A stretch of 64,000 bases of DNA from Paenibacillus faecis. Lineage in GTDB: Bacteria; Bacillota; Bacilli; Paenibacillales; Paenibacillaceae. The position numbers and the translations under genes were made by a program. Position 1 is the first letter of the stretch. Each line of letters opens with the position of its first letter. A model generated the notes under the pieces. That model did not search any database. It saw nothing but the letters and a program-made list of their open reading frames with translations, and was not told the origin of the DNA. Shown piece after piece: positions 61,005-64,000 of this stretch. The DNA lies in contig NZ_VSDO01000002.1 in NCBI RefSeq assembly GCF_008084145.1, positions 1,116,001 through 1,180,000 of the forward strand, written 5' to 3'.

Positions 61005-61177
61005 AATTCGGCTCGCTCCTTATCGTCTTGATATTTTGCTTTTGACCTCTCATTACGTTAAGATAGCCCTGGGAGAGGTAAACGCATTCACTACCAGGAC
61101 CCGATTGTGTTACATAATTGTGTTACTGCTGTTATACAAACAAAGATAAAAAATTAAGTCATTTATGCGCAATTCCT

Positions 61178-61207
61178 TTGACTTAACGACTGAAACAGAT
61201 GTATAAT
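61178..61207 (+). promoter_or_regulatory. Sigma-A promoter of the pdh operon
   Basis: -35 TTGACT (61178-61183), 18-base spacer, -10 TATAAT (61202-61207), 52 bases before the pdhA start. It lies in a 255-base gap divergent from the esterase gene. Confidence 0.75.
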
Positions 61208-61259
61208 AATTCTATAACAGCGGAACATGATAATCAAATATTTTGTCGAGGTGAAGAAA

Positions 61260-62327
61260 ATGAGCAAGATTCCTTATGAAGTATATACCGAGGAAGTCGA
61301 GGCTTTAACCGTCCTTTCGCCGGATGGTGAGATTGTTAACAAAGATAAAGTCCCGAACTTGACAGATGATCAATTGAAAGAATTAATGTACCGTATGGTA
61401 TTCACCCGCACATGGGATGAGCGCGCCATCAACCTGGGCCGCCAAGGCCGCCTCGGCTTTTATGCGCCGGTATCCGGTCAAGAAGCTACGATGGTCGGCA
61501 GTGAATTCGCTCTGGACAAGAACGACTTCGTTTGCCCGGGCTACCGCGATATGCCGCAGCTCGTATGGCATGGTCTTCCGCTTTATCAAGCTTTCCTGTA
61601 TTCCCGCGGCCATCAGCACGGCGGACAAATTCCGGAAGGCGTCAACGTACTTATGCCACAAATCATTATCGGCGCTCAAGTGCTTCATGCGATGGGGATC
61701 GCTATGGGCTACAAATTGAAGAAGCAAAAACAAGTCGCCATTACTTACACGGGAGACGGCGGTTCGTCCGAAGGCGATTTCTACGAAGCGCTTAACTACG
61801 CTGGGGTTTACAAACTTCCGGTCATTTTCTTTGTGCAAAATAACGGCTATGCCATTACGACTCCGTTCTCGAAACAAACCGCTGCTTTGTCCATTGCTCA
61901 TAAGGCGGTTGCCGCCGGGATTCGCGGCGTGAAGATCGACGGGATGGACGTGTTCGCCGTCATCAGCGCGGTTCAAGAAGCCGCCGAGCGTGCCCGTAAC
62001 GGCGAAGGCGCTACTTTGATCGAAGCCGTGACTTACCGTTTCCGTCCGCATTCCCTCTCTGACGATACGAGCAAATACCGTACGAAAGAAGAAGAAGGAC
62101 AATGGAGCGAGAAGGACCCGATCGCCCGTCTTGCCAAGTACTTGGAGAAGAAAGGCCTTTGGACCGAAGAAGATACGGCTCGCGTGAAAGAAGAAGCGAA
62201 AGCGAAAGTGAACGAGCAAATCAAGAAGGCGGAACAAACCGAGAAGATGACGATTCCTGGTCTGATCGACAGCATGTTCGAGCAAACGCCTAAGCATCTG
62301 GAAGAGCAAAAAGCCGATTTTCAATAA
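61260..62327 (+). CDS. pdhA: Pyruvate dehydrogenase E1 component, alpha subunit
   Basis: With the beta subunit forms the thiamine-diphosphate E1 that decarboxylates pyruvate and transfers the acetyl group to lipoyl-E2. 355 residues. TPP-binding motif starts GDGGSSEGDFYE and ends VQNNGYA; the phosphorylation-loop region RPHSLSDDTSKYR is present. The ATG at 61260 follows GAGGTGA; an upstream ATG at 61227 has no ribosome site. First gene of the pdhABCD cluster, with its own promoter. Confidence 0.97.
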   Translation: MSKIPYEVYTEEVEALTVLSPDGEIVNKDKVPNLTDDQLKELMYRMVFTRTWDERAINLGRQGRLGFYAPVSGQEATMVGSEFALDKNDFVCPGYRDMPQLVWHGLPLYQAFLYSRGHQHGGQIPEGVNVLMPQIIIGAQVLHAMGIAMGYKLKKQKQVAITYTGDGGSSEGDFYEALNYAGVYKLPVIFFVQNNGYAITTPFSKQTAALSIAHKAVAAGIRGVKIDGMDVFAVISAVQEAAERARNGEGATLIEAVTYRFRPHSLSDDTSKYRTKEEEGQWSEKDPIARLAKYLEKKGLWTEEDTARVKEEAKAKVNEQIKKAEQTEKMTIPGLIDSMFEQTPKHLEEQKADFQ

Positions 62328-62363
62328 GCCTTGAAGAAGTTCTAATGAGGAGGATAAGAAGCA

Positions 62364-63344
62364 ATGGCACAAATGAATATGAAAGAAGCAATCCGCGATG
62401 CGATGCGCGTAGAGTTGAATCGGGATCCGAACGTCCTGCTTTTCGGGGAAGACGTAGGTAATGTCGGCGGGGTATTCCGCGTAACGGAAGGACTGCAAAA
62501 GGAATTTGGCGAAGAGCGCGTATTCGACACGCCGCTGGCCGAATCCGCGATCGGCGGTCTGGCCGTCGGTTTGGGAATCCAAGGATTCCGTCCTGTTGCG
62601 GAAATCCAGTTTGTCGGCTTTATTTTTGAAGCGTTGGACCAAATTCTCGTACAGGCTGCCCGCATGCGTTACCGTTCCGGCGGCCGCTATCATGCGCCAG
62701 TCGTATTCCGTACGCCATACGGCGGCGGGGTTAAAGCCGCTGAATTGCACACCGACGCCCTGGAAGGTTTGATTGCGCAAACTCCGGGTATTAAACTGGT
62801 GATTCCTTCGAACCCATACGATGCGAAGGGCCTGATGATCTCCGCGATCCGCGACAATGACCCGGTATTCTTCATGGAGCATTTGAACTTGTACCATGCT
62901 TTCCGCGCGGAAGTGCCTGAAGGCGAATATACCGTAGAACTCGGCAAGGCGAACGTGGTTCGCGAAGGATCCGACGTCACGATTATCGCCTACGGCATGA
63001 TGGTTCATACCGCGGTGAAAGCGGCGGAAGAACTGGAGAAGAGCAAAGGCATCAAAGCCGAAGTCATCGATCTGCGCACGCTTGTGCCGCTGGACATCGA
63101 TACGATTCTTGCATCTATCAAGAAAACGAACCGCGCGATCGTCGTGCAGGAAGCTCAGAAATCCGCCGGCATGGCCGCTGAAATCATCGCTCAAATCAAC
63201 GAAAAAGCGATCCTGCACTTGGAAGCCCCAGTGCTTCGCATTACGCCTCCGGATACCGTTTATCCGTTCGCGCAAATCGAAGATCAATGGCTTCCGACTC
63301 CGGCCCGCATCATCGAGGGCGTCAACAAAGTACTTGAATTTTAA
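62364..63344 (+). CDS. pdhB: Pyruvate dehydrogenase E1 component, beta subunit
   Basis: 326 residues, the normal length for E1-beta. Sequences seen include [36 protein letters not shown] and the C-terminal ARIIEGV. It starts 37 bases after pdhA with TGAGGAGG upstream. It carries half of the E1 active site together with PdhA. Confidence 0.97.
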   Translation: MAQMNMKEAIRDAMRVELNRDPNVLLFGEDVGNVGGVFRVTEGLQKEFGEERVFDTPLAESAIGGLAVGLGIQGFRPVAEIQFVGFIFEALDQILVQAARMRYRSGGRYHAPVVFRTPYGGGVKAAELHTDALEGLIAQTPGIKLVIPSNPYDAKGLMISAIRDNDPVFFMEHLNLYHAFRAEVPEGEYTVELGKANVVREGSDVTIIAYGMMVHTAVKAAEELEKSKGIKAEVIDLRTLVPLDIDTILASIKKTNRAIVVQEAQKSAGMAAEIIAQINEKAILHLEAPVLRITPPDTVYPFAQIEDQWLPTPARIIEGVNKVLEF

Positions 63345-63386
63345 TTAAACGGCATACGAAAAATTGAAAAACAGGAGGTCTTCCAG

Positions 63387-64000
63387 GTGGCAAAATTTGA
63401 ATATCGCTTCCCAGAGCTCGGCGAAGGTTTGCATGAAGGCGAAATTATTAAAATGCACATCAAAGCCGGCGACAAAGTAACAGATGAAGATATCGTCATG
63501 GAGGTACAAAACGACAAGGCGGTCGTTGAAGTCCCATGTCCGGTAAACGGTACGGTGCTTGAAGTGTTCGGTTCGGACGGCGCGATCTTCCGCGTTGGCC
63601 AAGTCGTGGCCGTCATCGACGCGGAAGGCGACATTCCGGAGCAGGAATCCGCTCCTGAGCAAGCCGGCGCGCAAGAAGCCGACGCGGCGAAAGGCGCAGC
63701 GGATACGCAAAACTCCCCGGCTTCGGCCAGCCCTGCGGCAGCCAAAGAAGGCGGCACCGACGGTCCTGCGGCTCCAGCTGCACCTAACCGCGAAGTGCTG
63801 GCAACGCCAAGCGTGCGTAAATACGCCCGTGAGCAAGGCATCGACATCACGCAAGTGAGCGGCTCCGGTAAAGCCGGCAAAATCACGCGCGAAGACGTCG
63901 ACGCGTTCAAAAACGGCGGCGGCGCAGCAAGCCCTGCGGCATCCGGCGCTGCGCAAAGCGCGGACGCCCCTGCGGCACCGGCGGCTTCCGCGGCTGCAAG
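63387..64000 (+). CDS. pdhC: Dihydrolipoyl acetyltransferase (E2) of pyruvate dehydrogenase, cut by window edge
   Basis: Core of the complex. 204 codons are visible. One lipoyl domain (about 1-78) with the lipoyl Lys44 in QNDKAVVE; an Ala/Pro/Glu-rich swinging linker; and a peripheral-subunit-binding domain about 131-165 ([19 protein letters not shown]). The catalytic domain and stop are beyond 64000. GTG 63387 follows AGGAGG. Confidence 0.95.
   Translation, partial: MAKFEYRFPELGEGLHEGEIIKMHIKAGDKVTDEDIVMEVQNDKAVVEVPCPVNGTVLEVFGSDGAIFRVGQVVAVIDAEGDIPEQESAPEQAGAQEADAAKGAADTQNSPASASPAAAKEGGTDGPAAPAAPNREVLATPSVRKYAREQGIDITQVSGSGKAGKITREDVDAFKNGGGAASPAASGAAQSADAPAAPAASAAA

Noticed and set aside
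61383-63287. 634-codon open frame on the minus strand opposite pdhA and pdhB
   Set aside because: The plus-strand genes are unmistakable; the reverse product has no recognisable motif and spans two genes and their gap.

Overview
The window looks like the chromosome of an endospore-forming Firmicute of the Paenibacillus group. I infer this from the spore genes cotE and spoVK, from a Bacillales gene order (cotE-mutS-mutL, miaA-hfq, spoVK-hflX-ynbB-glnR-glnA, lexA-yneA-ynzC), from moderately high GC with strong AGGAGG-type ribosome sites, and from GlnR and LexA operators of the Firmicute type. The genus is an inference; no rRNA or tRNA gene was seen.

Layout. 1-9700: a cut-off PatB/MalY lyase, a beta-carbonic anhydrase, an Fe-S-related protein, an M32 carboxypeptidase, a Cache-GGDEF diguanylate cyclase, an SsuABC-type ABC importer and a YqjA-like membrane protein. 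9700-19500: cotE, a phage-type amidoligase, mutS, a repeat-filled gap, mutL, a methyltransferase, miaA and hfq. 19500-29300: a class A penicillin-binding protein, an Ntdp-like and a YdcF-like protein, spoVK, hflX, a YnbB-like PLP enzyme and glnRA. 29300-31700: a repeat-bearing gap and the divergent SOS pair lexA/yneA with five LexA-type sites. 31700-43050: small membrane and lipoproteins, HAD phosphatases, mtnD, metH, rnz, then a compact run of an Fpg-like glycosylase, an AP endonuclease, a cREC receiver protein and an RlmM-like methyltransferase.

43080-53608 is the most unusual region: one tightly packed operon of ten genes resembling a reduced Tad/Flp pilus locus. It opens with a predicted active Ser/Thr kinase fused to a degenerate TadZ/MinD-like P-loop domain. 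Then come a CpaB-like SAF protein, two small proteins that look like degenerate P-loop proteins, a CpaF/TadA secretion ATPase, one long TadB-TadC-like membrane protein, and four proteins with N-terminal membrane anchors. A promoter and a terminator-like hairpin precede it.

53700-64000: an ABC-F ATPase, a MoeB/ThiF-type adenylyltransferase, a response regulator with a dead receiver, an NlpC/P60 hydrolase, thiN, a TRIC/UPF0126 membrane protein, a group II intron remnant split by a dispersed repeat, an esterase, and the pdhA-pdhB-pdhC genes, cut by the right edge. A dispersed repeat of about 240 bp occurs three times (15052-15287, 29429-29668 inverted, 59775-60010). Each copy carries four 12-bp TGCA-N4-TGCA-like cores with the same spacing.
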